Assembly: GCA_020024515.1 (NCBI GenBank)
Contig: JAHHTR010000110.1
Span: forward strand, 1 to 6,901
Direction: 5' to 3'
DNA length: 6,901 bases
Source of the DNA: Angelakisella sp.
Lineage (GTDB): Bacteria > Bacillota > Clostridia > Oscillospirales > Ruminococcaceae
The notes beneath the pieces were generated by a model. That model searched no databases. It was given only the letters and a program-made list of their open reading frames with translations, and was not told the origin of the DNA. Below, piece by piece: positions 1-6,742 of this stretch. The position numbers and the translations under genes are program-made. Every line of letters starts with the position of its first letter. The first letter of the stretch is position 1.

Positions 1-85
1 TTTATAATAGATAAAACTTATTTAAATATATAGCAATATTTACGAAGTTAAATAAAAATAATAATTCTCATCGATTTTTTATTTG

Positions 86-114
86 TTGAATTTTTAAATA
101 AAAATTGTTATAAT
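86..114 (+). promoter_or_regulatory. Sigma-A-type promoter for the CPBP-tadA-dnaE unit
   Basis: The -35 box TTGAAT (86-91; 4 of 6 matches to TTGACA) is followed after exactly 17 bases by a perfect -10 box TATAAT (109-114). A TG dinucleotide one base upstream of the -10 (106-107) makes it an extended -10. The expected start of transcription is near 121, leaving a leader of about 28 bases before the ATG at 149. This is the only good promoter seen ahead of the first three genes, so it may serve all of them. Confidence 0.75.
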
Positions 115-148
115 GAAAACATATAATTTTTAAAAAAGGTTGGTGCAT

Positions 149-1105
149 ATGAATACAAACTTAAAAAGTTCTATAACAAATGTTTCTATTGTAGTTTTTA
201 TTGTGCTTTTATTTAAAAGCGTTATTAGAATTCCCACATATTTTTTATATAATTTTGTAAGAATAATCGGAGAACTTTCTCATTTTTCGTTTATTACGGA
301 TTTTTTTGCTATTTGCTTAACCTTTTTAAGCTATTCTATTGTAATGGGACTGTCAATACTCCTTGCCACACTGATTTTTCAAATGCCAAAGAAAATAATT
401 TTTCCTTTTAATAAACCTTACAAAGAATTTACATTATTGTCTGTTACACATACTGTATCAATAGGATTTATACTAAATCTTGCAGTTATGGTAATAATGT
501 TATTATTCGGCTTAATCGGTGTAAATTTTAAATTAGACGAACCGATATTCTATCATAATATACCATCTATACTTTTGAATGCTTTGTTTATAGGCATCTT
601 CCCCGCTATTTTTGAAGAAATGCTGTTTCGTGGTATAATATTACAGTCATTAAGACCATACTCAAATAATATTGCAGTATTTGTTTCGGCACTTGCTTTT
701 GCCCTTTGCCACAATAATTTTCCTCAAGCAATCTTCGCTTTTTGTATGGGTATTATATTTGCTATTTTGACAATACGTTCAGGCTCTCTTATCCCATCAA
801 TAATAGCACATTTTATATATAATTTTTCTGGGGAAATACTTTCAAATATATCCAATCATTTTATAACTCTCGGCGCAGTTCTGTTCCTGAATATTTTTAT
901 GTATTTATCAATGTCTCTATTTGCTGTTTTTTCTTATAAATTGTTTAAAAATAAATATGGTTCAATTTACTGGTACCCAAATTTAAAGGAACAACCTATA
1001 ACAAATCTTCAAATTAAGGAAATGTTTACAAGTATTCCATTTATAATGATAATTGTCGTATGTGTATTTTTATTTATGCAAGGGGTAATAATCGGTGTAC
1101 TATAA
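149..1105 (+). CDS. CPBP family intramembrane metalloprotease-like protein (318 aa)
   Basis: Very hydrophobic integral membrane protein with about eight predicted membrane segments, the clearest near residues 8-23, 50-77, 95-125, 138-154, 175-210, 240-265 and 295-317. It carries the three conserved motifs of the CPBP (Abi/Rce1-like) family: EEMLFR (E156, E157, R161), F184-x3-H188 in FALCH, and H221-x3-N225 in the segment IIAHFIYN. In the family these Glu and His residues form the presumed active site in the membrane. Members include prenyl-protein CAAX proteases, bacteriocin self-immunity proteins and many of unknown substrate. The ATG at 149 is chosen because AAAGG (135-139) lies 9 bases upstream; in-frame TTG at 140 and GTG at 143 sit on or against that site. 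The 3' end overlaps the tadA start by 11 bases, implying coupled translation. No bacteriocin or maturation genes lie alongside, so the substrate cannot be inferred. Family assignment is confident; protease activity is inferred. Confidence 0.88.
   Translation: MNTNLKSSITNVSIVVFIVLLFKSVIRIPTYFLYNFVRIIGELSHFSFITDFFAICLTFLSYSIVMGLSILLATLIFQMPKKIIFPFNKPYKEFTLLSVTHTVSIGFILNLAVMVIMLLFGLIGVNFKLDEPIFYHNIPSILLNALFIGIFPAIFEEMLFRGIILQSLRPYSNNIAVFVSALAFALCHNNFPQAIFAFCMGIIFAILTIRSGSLIPSIIAHFIYNFSGEILSNISNHFITLGAVLFLNIFMYLSMSLFAVFSYKLFKNKYGSIYWYPNLKEQPITNLQIKEMFTSIPFIMIIVVCVFLFMQGVIIGVL
1080..1085 (+). promoter_or_regulatory. Ribosome binding site that fixes the GTG start of tadA
   Basis: AAGGGG lies inside the last codons of the CPBP gene, with 9 bases between it and the GTG at 1095. 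The alternative in-frame ATG at 1122 has only a weak GGTG-like sequence in front of it. The site therefore favours a GTG start overlapping the upstream gene. Confidence 0.65.
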
Positions 1106-1547
1106 CAATGATGGTGTGTTTATGAATGAGGCATACAAAGAAGCTCAAAAAGCATTTTTACTTGATGAAGTTCCTGTTGGGGCTGTAATTGTAAAAGATG
1201 ATACTATTATAAGCCGAGGACACAACACACGAGAAACCGAAAATTCTCCACTTGGGCATGCGGAAATAAATGCAATTATAGATGCTGTCAAAGTACTTGG
1301 TACACGCAGACTAAATGATTGTACACTTTATGTGACACTTGAACCATGCCCTATGTGTGCCGGTACAATACTCAATGCAAATATAAAACGAGTAGTATAT
1401 GGTGCCAGTGATGAACAATGGGGTTGTTTGGGCTCTCGAATACATCTTTTTGAAGTAGGTTTGCCTATTCGTCCAACTGTTACAAAAGGAATAATGGAAA
1501 AAGAATGTGCAAAACTTATGACAGACTTTTTTAAGGGTAAAAGATAG
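1095..1547 (+). CDS. tadA: tRNA-specific adenosine deaminase TadA (150 aa)
   Basis: Zinc-dependent deaminase that converts adenosine 34 to inosine in the anticodon of tRNA-Arg(ACG), letting one tRNA read several CGN codons. The cytidine-deaminase fold signatures are present: HAE (H55, E57), where His binds zinc and Glu is the proton shuttle, and PCPMC (C85, C88), which supplies the other zinc ligands. The N-terminal region (EAYKEAQKA, then EVPVGAVIV) and the GHN motif at 22-24 match bacterial TadA. The GTG start at 1095 gives an N-terminus of about the length seen in Bacillus subtilis TadA and has a well-placed SD site; starting at the ATG at 1122 would trim nine residues. The gene overlaps the CPBP gene by 11 bases and ends 30 bases before dnaE, so all three are probably co-transcribed. 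Product call is firm; only the start is debatable. Confidence 0.93.
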   Translation: MYYNNDGVFMNEAYKEAQKAFLLDEVPVGAVIVKDDTIISRGHNTRETENSPLGHAEINAIIDAVKVLGTRRLNDCTLYVTLEPCPMCAGTILNANIKRVVYGASDEQWGCLGSRIHLFEVGLPIRPTVTKGIMEKECAKLMTDFFKGKR

Positions 1548-1577
1548 TTTTTAAATAATACTGAAAAGGAGAGAAAA

Positions 1578-4500
1578 ATGATAGATTTTGTTCATTTGCA
1601 CAACCACACAGAGTATAGTTTACTAGATGGTGCATGCAAAATAGATGAACTTATTGACAGAGCAATGGAGCTTAATCAAAAGGCAATAGCCGTAACAGAT
1701 CACGGAGTTATGTACGGTATAATTGATTTTTATAAAAAAGCAACAAAAAAAGGCATAAAACCGATAGTTGGCTGTGAAGTATATGTAGCGCCTAAGAGCA
1801 GATTGGATAAAAAACCGAGTATCCACAACAAACCATATCATCTAATACTGTTGTGTGAAAACAATATCGGATACAAAAATCTGATATATCTTGTGTCACG
1901 TGGCTTTACAGAAGGTTTTTATTCAAAACCTCGAATAGACAGAGAACTACTTGAAGGACACACAGAGGGACTTATTGCTCTGTCAGCTTGCCTTGCGGGT
2001 GAAGTTCCGCAAGCTATTTTGCGTGGAGACTATGAAGCGGCACGGGAAGCTGTATCATACTATAAAAATCTTTTCGGCAAAGACAGATACTATATAGAAA
2101 TACAAAATCATGGTATCAAAGAACAATTAAAGGCTTTGCCTCATTTAATCAATATAGCAAAGGAACTTGATGTAGGACTTGTTGCCACAAACGACTGCCA
2201 CTATGTAACAAAAGAAGACAGTAAAATTCAAGATTTACTTATATGTATACAAATGGGCAAAACCATAAATGATGAAAAAAGTTTAGAATTTGCAACAGAT
2301 GAATTCTATATAAAGAGCAGTGAAGAAATGGCGGAGCTATTCAAAAATGTTCCGTCCGCAGTAGAAAATACCGTGAAAATTGCCGATATGTGTAATGTTG
2401 AATTTACTTTCGGTGAAACTAAACTACCTTTTTACTCTGCACCAAACGGAGAGGACAACAAAGTTTTTTTCAGAAGAAAATGCTACGAGGGACTGCATAA
2501 ATATTATGGTGAAAATCCAAACAAAGAGGCTGTTGACAGACTTGAATATGAACTCTCTGTAATAGATAAAATGGGTTATACAAACTATTTCTTGATAGTA
2601 TATGACTTTATTAACTATGCAAAATCGGTTGGTATACCGGTAGGTCCAGGCAGAGGTTCGGGTGCAGGAAGTATTGCCGCATACTGTATAGGAATAACAG
2701 GCATTGACCCATTAAAATTCAATTTGCTGTTTGAACGTTTTCTAAATCCGGAACGTGTAAGTATGCCGGACTTTGATGTCGATTTTTGTTATCAAAGACG
2801 CCCCGAAGTAATTGAATATGTTATAAAGAAATACGGTACCGATCATGTTGCACAAATAGTAACATTCGGTACAATGGCGGCACGTGGTGCTATTCGTGAT
2901 GTAGGACGTGCAATGGGACTGCCATACGGAACTGTTGATACCGTGGCAAAGCTTATTCCAATGGAACTGCACATTACCATAAAAAAAGCACTGGAACAAA
3001 GTAAGGAACTGCAAACTGCCGTTGACAATGATCCGCAAATAAAAGAACTTGTCTACACCGCACAACGTGTTGAAGGTATGCCACGACATGCAAGTACACA
3101 CGCCGCAGGTGTTGTTATTACCCGTGATACAGTTGACAGTTACGTTCCTTTGGCAAAAAATGATGAGTCTATTGTTACACAGTTTACTATGACGACACTG
3201 GAAGAACTGGGACTTTTAAAAATGGACTTTTTGGGACTTCGCAACCTTACTGTTATAAGTGATTGCGAAAAAATGATATGTGCAAATGGCATTGATTTTG
3301 ATATAAACAAAATTACTCTTGATGACCAAAATGTATTTGAAATGCTTTCACTTGGAACAACTGGCGGAGTATTTCAGCTTGAATCCGCAGGTATGAGAAA
3401 GATGCTTACACAGTTAAAGCCTACATCAATAGAAGATATGATAGCGGCTATTTCTCTTTATCGTCCGGGCCCTATGGACTCTATACCTAAATATATACAC
3501 AACCGCCATCACCCCGAAGATATTAAATACAGCACACCAATGCTAAAAGATATATTAGACGTAACATACGGCTGTATAGTATATCAGGAACAGGTTATGC
3601 AAATTTGCAGAAGTTTGGGTGGATACAGCTATGGACAAGCCGACCTCGTAAGACGTGCCATGTCAAAGAAAAAAGCTGATGTTATGGAAAAAGAACGTGT
3701 ACATTTTATTGATGGTTGTGCAAAGAATAATATTAGTGAAAAAATTGCAAATGATATATTTGATGAAATGAGCAGTTTTGCAGCATATGCCTTTAATAAA
3801 TCTCATGCGGCTGCCTATGCACTGGTTGCATATCAAACAGCTTATTTAAAATACTATTATCCAAAAGAATATATGGCATCACTACTGACAAGCATACTTG
3901 ACAATACAGATAAAGTAATTGAATATATTGAAGAATGTGATAAACTTAATATTGCTGTACTTCCACCTGATATTAACGAAAGTTCAAAAGGCTTTACCAT
4001 TACGGAAAAAGGAATAAGATTTGGACTTATGGCAATTAAAAATTTGGGTGAGGGCATCATAGAAAAGATAATAGAAGAACGCAAAAAAGCAAAATTTACG
4101 GGTTTTGTTGATTTTTACCGCCGAATGTACTGCACAGAACTCAATAAGCGAGCAATAGAGAGTTTAATTCGCAGCGGTTCTATGGATAGTATGGGTGAAA
4201 ACAGAAAATCCATGTTGCAGGGTTATCTCAAAATTGCTGATATAGTTGCAAATGAACACTTGTGGCGTTCTGTCGGACAGATGACTCTTTTTGGTTCTAT
4301 TAATAATAATATACAGGAAGAACTGACTATCCCGCAACTGCCTGAATTTGATGACCTTGATATGTACGCTATGGAAAAAGAAGTTACAGGACTGTACTTA
4401 TCGGGACACCCTATCAATAAATATCAAGATTTTATAAAACATATAGGTGCTACTAAAATTATAAATCTCACGAACAGTGATCTAAATGCAACCTACGACA

Positions 4501-5003
4501 ACACAGATGTTAAACTTGTTGCTATGGTAACATCTAAAAAAATAAAGATTACACGCAATAATCAAACAATGGCTTTTGTTGTTCTTGAAGATAATACGGG
4601 TTCTATTGAAGCTATTCTCTTTTCTAAGCTATATAATGAACTAAACAGACACATAGAAGTAGGTACACCTGTACTTGTTAAAGGAAAAGTCTCATTAAGG
4701 GAAAGTGAACCCGCAAAAATAATAATAGACTCTGCACAAAGTGCAGATTTAGCAAAGGAAGAATCCGAAAAAGATAAAAACAAAAACGGACTTTATATTA
4801 AAATTCCGTCAATTACAAGCAATGAGGCAAAAAAAGTAACTGATATTATAAAAGTTTTTTCGGGCAATTCTTATGTGTATTTTTATGCAGAGGATACAAA
4901 AAAATTATTGAAAGGAAATGATAATGTTAAAGTAAACATTTGTGATATACTGCTTAAAGAACTGGAAAAGGTTGTAGGTATAGATAATATTAAGATAAAA
5001 TAA
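1578..5003 (+). CDS. dnaE: DNA polymerase III subunit alpha, DnaE (1141 aa)
   Basis: Catalytic subunit of a replicative or repair C-family DNA polymerase. The N-terminal PHP domain (about 1-280) keeps all nine metal ligands expected of an active PHP site: H8, H10, D17, H42, E67, H88, C138, D206 and H208. The polymerase core carries the GPGRGSGAGS loop (356-365) and three catalytic aspartates, D400 and D402 in PDFDVDF and D550 in LLKMDFLG, with nearly the same spacing as E. coli DnaE (401, 403, 555). Further on come a helix-hairpin-helix region (about 810-835), a likely beta-clamp-binding motif QMTLF (901-905), an OB-fold (about 975-1050) and a C-terminal domain (about 1070-1141) resembling the E. 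coli tail. Length is typical of full-length DnaE. It lacks the exonuclease insertion of PolC, so it is not PolC. The ATG is preceded by AGGAG at 1567-1571, six bases upstream. In Bacillota DnaE usually works alongside PolC; whether that holds here cannot be seen. Confidence 0.97.
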   Translation: MIDFVHLHNHTEYSLLDGACKIDELIDRAMELNQKAIAVTDHGVMYGIIDFYKKATKKGIKPIVGCEVYVAPKSRLDKKPSIHNKPYHLILLCENNIGYKNLIYLVSRGFTEGFYSKPRIDRELLEGHTEGLIALSACLAGEVPQAILRGDYEAAREAVSYYKNLFGKDRYYIEIQNHGIKEQLKALPHLINIAKELDVGLVATNDCHYVTKEDSKIQDLLICIQMGKTINDEKSLEFATDEFYIKSSEEMAELFKNVPSAVENTVKIADMCNVEFTFGETKLPFYSAPNGEDNKVFFRRKCYEGLHKYYGENPNKEAVDRLEYELSVIDKMGYTNYFLIVYDFINYAKSVGIPVGPGRGSGAGSIAAYCIGITGIDPLKFNLLFERFLNPERVSMPDFDVDFCYQRRPEVIEYVIKKYGTDHVAQIVTFGTMAARGAIRDVGRAMGLPYGTVDTVAKLIPMELHITIKKALEQSKELQTAVDNDPQIKELVYTAQRVEGMPRHASTHAAGVVITRDTVDSYVPLAKNDESIVTQFTMTTLEELGLLKMDFLGLRNLTVISDCEKMICANGIDFDINKITLDDQNVFEMLSLGTTGGVFQLESAGMRKMLTQLKPTSIEDMIAAISLYRPGPMDSIPKYIHNRHHPEDIKYSTPMLKDILDVTYGCIVYQEQVMQICRSLGGYSYGQADLVRRAMSKKKADVMEKERVHFIDGCAKNNISEKIANDIFDEMSSFAAYAFNKSHAAAYALVAYQTAYLKYYYPKEYMASLLTSILDNTDKVIEYIEECDKLNIAVLPPDINESSKGFTITEKGIRFGLMAIKNLGEGIIEKIIEERKKAKFTGFVDFYRRMYCTELNKRAIESLIRSGSMDSMGENRKSMLQGYLKIADIVANEHLWRSVGQMTLFGSINNNIQEELTIPQLPEFDDLDMYAMEKEVTGLYLSGHPINKYQDFIKHIGATKIINLTNSDLNATYDNTDVKLVAMVTSKKIKITRNNQTMAFVVLEDNTGSIEAILFSKLYNELNRHIEVGTPVLVKGKVSLRESEPAKIIIDSAQSADLAKEESEKDKNKNGLYIKIPSITSNEAKKVTDIIKVFSGNSYVYFYAEDTKKLLKGNDNVKVNICDILLKELEKVVGIDNIKIK

Positions 5004-5144
5004 AATATTAATGTTAAAATATACTAAATAATTTTTTATCACAAACAATTTTTTAACAATATGTCAATATACTTTTTATTTTAATAAATATAAAATAGTA
5101 CTGAAAAAAGTATTTATTTTGAAAAAATGAAATATTGATTAAAA

Positions 5145-5194
5145 AACCATAGGAGGTATTTTATATATGGAAAAAACACCAAGAACCATAGGAG
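5145..5194 (+). repeat. Direct 11-base repeat spanning the pfkA ribosome binding site
   Basis: AACCATAGGAG occurs at 5145-5155, where it includes the strong SD sequence AGGAGG (5151-5156; 10 bases before the ATG), and again at 5184-5194 inside pfkA codons 6-10. The second copy encodes part of the conserved TIGV stretch, so it may be coincidence. The rest of the 163-base gap between dnaE and pfkA is nearly all A and T. It has a TATACT at 5068-5073 without a matching -35 box, and no GC-rich terminator for dnaE. Confidence 0.55.
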
Positions 5195-6141
5195 TTTTGA
5201 CAAGCGGTGGAGATGCACCGGGAATGAATGCTGCTATTCGTGCAGTTGTACGTGCCGCAAATTTTAAAGGTATAAAAGTATTGGGTATTCAAAGAGGATA
5301 TCAGGGCTTACTTAACGGTGAAGTTCGCGAATTGGGACTACGTGATGTTTGTGATATTATACAGCGTGGAGGTACTATGCTATACACTGCAAGATGTCCC
5401 GAATTTAAAGAAGAAGCTACACAAGATAAAGCTGTTGAAATGTGTAAAAAACTTGGAATAGATGGACTTGTTGTTATTGGTGGTGATGGTTCATTCTGTG
5501 GCGCAAGAGCTTTGTCAAATAAAGGTATTCCATGTATAGGTATCCCGGGAACTATTGATAATGATATAGCATCTACTGAGTATACAATAGGTTTTGATAC
5601 AGCACTTAATACTGTTATAGAAAATGTTGACAGACTTCGCGATACTTCTCAATCTCACGATAGATGTTCTGTTGTTGAGGTTATGGGTAGACATGCCGGA
5701 CACATTGCTCTACATGCAGGTATAGCTTGCGGTGCTATCGCTGTACTTATCCCTGAACGTGAATATAATATTGATACAGATATTATCGAACGTATGCAAG
5801 ATACATTGAAAACAGGCAAACACCACTTTATAGTTATTGTTGCCGAAGGTATAGAAAACTCACAGGAAATAACAAAATATATTCAACAAAAAACAGGTAT
5901 TGAAAGTAGACTTACTGTTTTGGGGCATATCCAAAGAGGTGGCATACCAACAGGTAAAGAGAGAGTTTTTGCAAGTGTTATGGGTTATCGTGCTGTTGAA
6001 TTACTTGAAGAAGGAAAAGGTAATCGTGTTGTTGCAGTTCAAAACAGCCGCACAGTTGACTTTGATATAAATGAAGCTTTAAATATGCATAAACGTATTG
6101 ATGACTATCTGTACAAAGTAGCTTACGAAATTTCAATCTAA
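5167..6141 (+). CDS. pfkA: ATP-dependent 6-phosphofructokinase PfkA (324 aa)
   Basis: Phosphorylates fructose 6-phosphate to fructose 1,6-bisphosphate, the committing step of glycolysis; the family works as a cytosolic homotetramer. Motifs in order: LTSGGDAPGMN (11-21, ATP binding), R76 in TARCPEF, GGDGS (105-109), PGTIDND (127-133) with the catalytic Asp equivalent to E. coli D127 at D131, R166 and VMGR (172-175) for sugar phosphate binding, E227, and HIQRGG (254-259) with R257. Glycines at positions 108 and 128 match the ATP-using enzymes; PPi-using relatives have Asp and Lys there. Length is typical of the short bacterial PfkA, a group usually activated by ADP and inhibited by phosphoenolpyruvate. 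The ATG has AGGAGG ten bases upstream. The gene follows dnaE by 163 bases in the same direction and is closed by a hairpin, so it may be transcribed alone or by readthrough. No pyruvate kinase gene follows. Confidence 0.97.
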   Translation: MEKTPRTIGVLTSGGDAPGMNAAIRAVVRAANFKGIKVLGIQRGYQGLLNGEVRELGLRDVCDIIQRGGTMLYTARCPEFKEEATQDKAVEMCKKLGIDGLVVIGGDGSFCGARALSNKGIPCIGIPGTIDNDIASTEYTIGFDTALNTVIENVDRLRDTSQSHDRCSVVEVMGRHAGHIALHAGIACGAIAVLIPEREYNIDTDIIERMQDTLKTGKHHFIVIVAEGIENSQEITKYIQQKTGIESRLTVLGHIQRGGIPTGKERVFASVMGYRAVELLEEGKGNRVVAVQNSRTVDFDINEALNMHKRIDDYLYKVAYEISI

Positions 6142-6164
6142 TTATTAATAATTTATAGCTTTTG

Positions 6165-6187
6165 GGGAGAGATTATATGTCTCTCCC
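6165..6187 (+). terminator. Hairpin after pfkA, probable terminator
   Basis: GGGAGAGA (6165-6172) pairs perfectly with TCTCTCCC (6180-6187) around a 7-base loop, starting 24 bases past the pfkA stop. The tail TTACTTAAATTAATAAATTTT is AT-rich but has no clean run of T, so termination may be partial. It separates pfkA from the ssrA promoter. Confidence 0.6.
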
Positions 6188-6220
6188 TTACTTAAATTAA
6201 TAAATTTTATGCTTATTTGA

Positions 6221-6249
6221 TTGACATAAGATTATAAATATGATATACT
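6221..6249 (+). promoter_or_regulatory. Strong sigma-A promoter of ssrA
   Basis: A perfect -35 box TTGACA (6221-6226), a 17-base spacer and TATACT (6244-6249) as the -10 box, with TG at 6241-6242 giving an extended -10. The DNA upstream is AT-rich. The expected start, near 6256-6257, leaves a short 5' leader that RNase P would remove to give the mature tmRNA end at 6264. The strength fits an abundant stable RNA. Confidence 0.88.
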
Positions 6250-6263
6250 CATAAGTACTATAT

Positions 6264-6612
6264 GGGGATGCACAGGTTTCGACGGGGATTTTGAAGTATA
6301 GTAAGCGTGTAGAGGTGCTCATACTCTCTAAACTGGGCAATTTTAAATTTAAACGCTAACGATAATTTAGCTTACGCTGCCTAATTTTAGGCTGCCGTCT
6401 GTTCTGAGATAACCACGACTCGGAAATAGGCGTCGACTAGTGGTGAACGAATATTAAGTATGTCTCGGCTTTTTATTTGTACTAGAGACTACCAAGCATT
6501 CTAGTCTGTTTGCTGACAATTATGTAAGGGATTTTTAAATAACAAACTACACACGTAGAAAGCTATATGAATGGGTTTTCGGACACGAGTTCAATTCTCG
6601 TCATCTCCACCA
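6264..6612 (+). ncRNA. ssrA: Transfer-messenger RNA (tmRNA)
   Basis: Rescues ribosomes stalled on broken mRNA together with SmpB, acting first as alanyl-tRNA and then as a short mRNA that adds a degradation tag. The ends form the tRNA-like domain: GGGGATG (6264-6270) pairs with CATCTCC (6602-6608), followed by A and an encoded CCA (6610-6612). The third base pair is G-U, the alanyl-tRNA synthetase identity pair. The conserved 5' segment GGTTTCGACGGGGATT and a T-arm ACGAG-TTCAATT-CTCGT near the 3' end are both present. Pseudoknot 1 is visible: TAGAG (6310-6314) with CTCTA (6326-6330), interlocked with TGCTC (6316-6320) and GGGCA (6335-6339). The length of 349 bases is normal and it is one-piece, not permuted. 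It has its own promoter and terminator. Confidence 0.97.
6355..6384 (+). other. tmRNA proteolysis-tag reading frame, ANDNLAYAA
   Basis: Resume codon GCT (6355-6357) follows the A-rich stretch TTTAAAC, and the frame ends at TAA (6382-6384). It encodes ANDNLAYAA, appended after the alanine carried by tmRNA itself. The stop codon lies within a hairpin GCCTA-ATTT-TAGGC (6379-6392), the usual tag-end helix. The two terminal alanines needed for ClpXP-type recognition are kept; the common LALAA ending is LAYAA here. The resume codon was placed by comparison with other tmRNAs, so the first residue is inferred. Confidence 0.85.
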
Positions 6613-6661
6613 ACACAAAGTGCTTATACAAAAGGGTTTACAAGTCTAGTAGATTAGCAAA

Positions 6662-6683
6662 GTACACACTTAGGTACACATTT
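6662..6683 (+). repeat. Short tandem direct repeat downstream of ssrA
   Basis: GTACACACTT (6662-6671) and GTACACATTT (6674-6683) agree at 9 of 10 positions with a 12-base period. They lie between the tmRNA 3' end and its terminator. Paired short repeats of this kind beside a tmRNA gene can be arm-type binding sites of a tyrosine integrase, but nothing else here proves that. The rest of 6613-6696 shows no gene. Confidence 0.35.
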
Positions 6684-6696
6684 ATATTTTAACAAG

Positions 6697-6738
6697 AAAA
6701 ACACAGTTTGTATTGATTTATAGGCTGTGTTTTTTTTT
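6697..6738. terminator. Strong intrinsic terminator after ssrA, probably bidirectional
   Basis: AAAAACACAG (6697-6706) pairs with CTGTGTTTTT (6725-6734). The stem can extend inward with U-G and A-U pairs (6707-6712 with 6719-6724), leaving a 6-base loop TTGATT. On the plus strand the stem runs into nine T residues (6730-6738). On the minus strand it is followed by TTTTTCTTG, so it could also end a convergent transcript. Confidence 0.85.
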
Positions 6739-6742
6739 ATTT

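Noticed and set aside
2380..2562. A 60-codon plus-strand frame overlapping dnaE out of phase.
   Set aside because: It lies wholly inside conserved dnaE coding sequence with no ribosome site or recognisable product.
2742..3101. A 119-codon open frame on the minus strand within dnaE, with shorter antisense frames at 1623-1841, 2843-3028, 3857-4084, 4223-4417 and 4562-4783.
   Set aside because: They lie opposite strongly conserved DnaE sequence, have no convincing ribosome sites and read as low-complexity, Cys/Ser/Phe-rich shadow proteins.
5004..5060. Possible terminator after dnaE, from the T runs at 5032-5038 and 5049-5054.
   Set aside because: The T runs have no GC-containing stem before them; transcription may continue into pfkA.
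5083..5118. Inverted repeat AATAAATA / TATTTATT in the leader of pfkA.
   Set aside because: It is made only of A and T, with a 20-base loop in very AT-rich DNA, so it would arise readily by chance and would be unstable as RNA; no riboswitch or T-box core is visible.
5515..5703. A 62-codon minus-strand frame within pfkA.
   Set aside because: It is antisense to catalytic motifs of PfkA and has no independent support.
6340..6354. Extension of the tag frame upstream, where codons are also open (ILNLN before the alanine).
   Set aside because: The segment TTTAAAC matches the usual A-rich lead-in to the resume codon, and starting at GCT gives a tag of standard length and sequence.
6570..6612. tRNA-like 3' half with encoded CCA, considered as a separate tRNA gene.
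   Set aside because: It pairs with the 5' end at 6264-6270 and is the tRNA-like domain of tmRNA; no complete cloverleaf with an anticodon arm is present.
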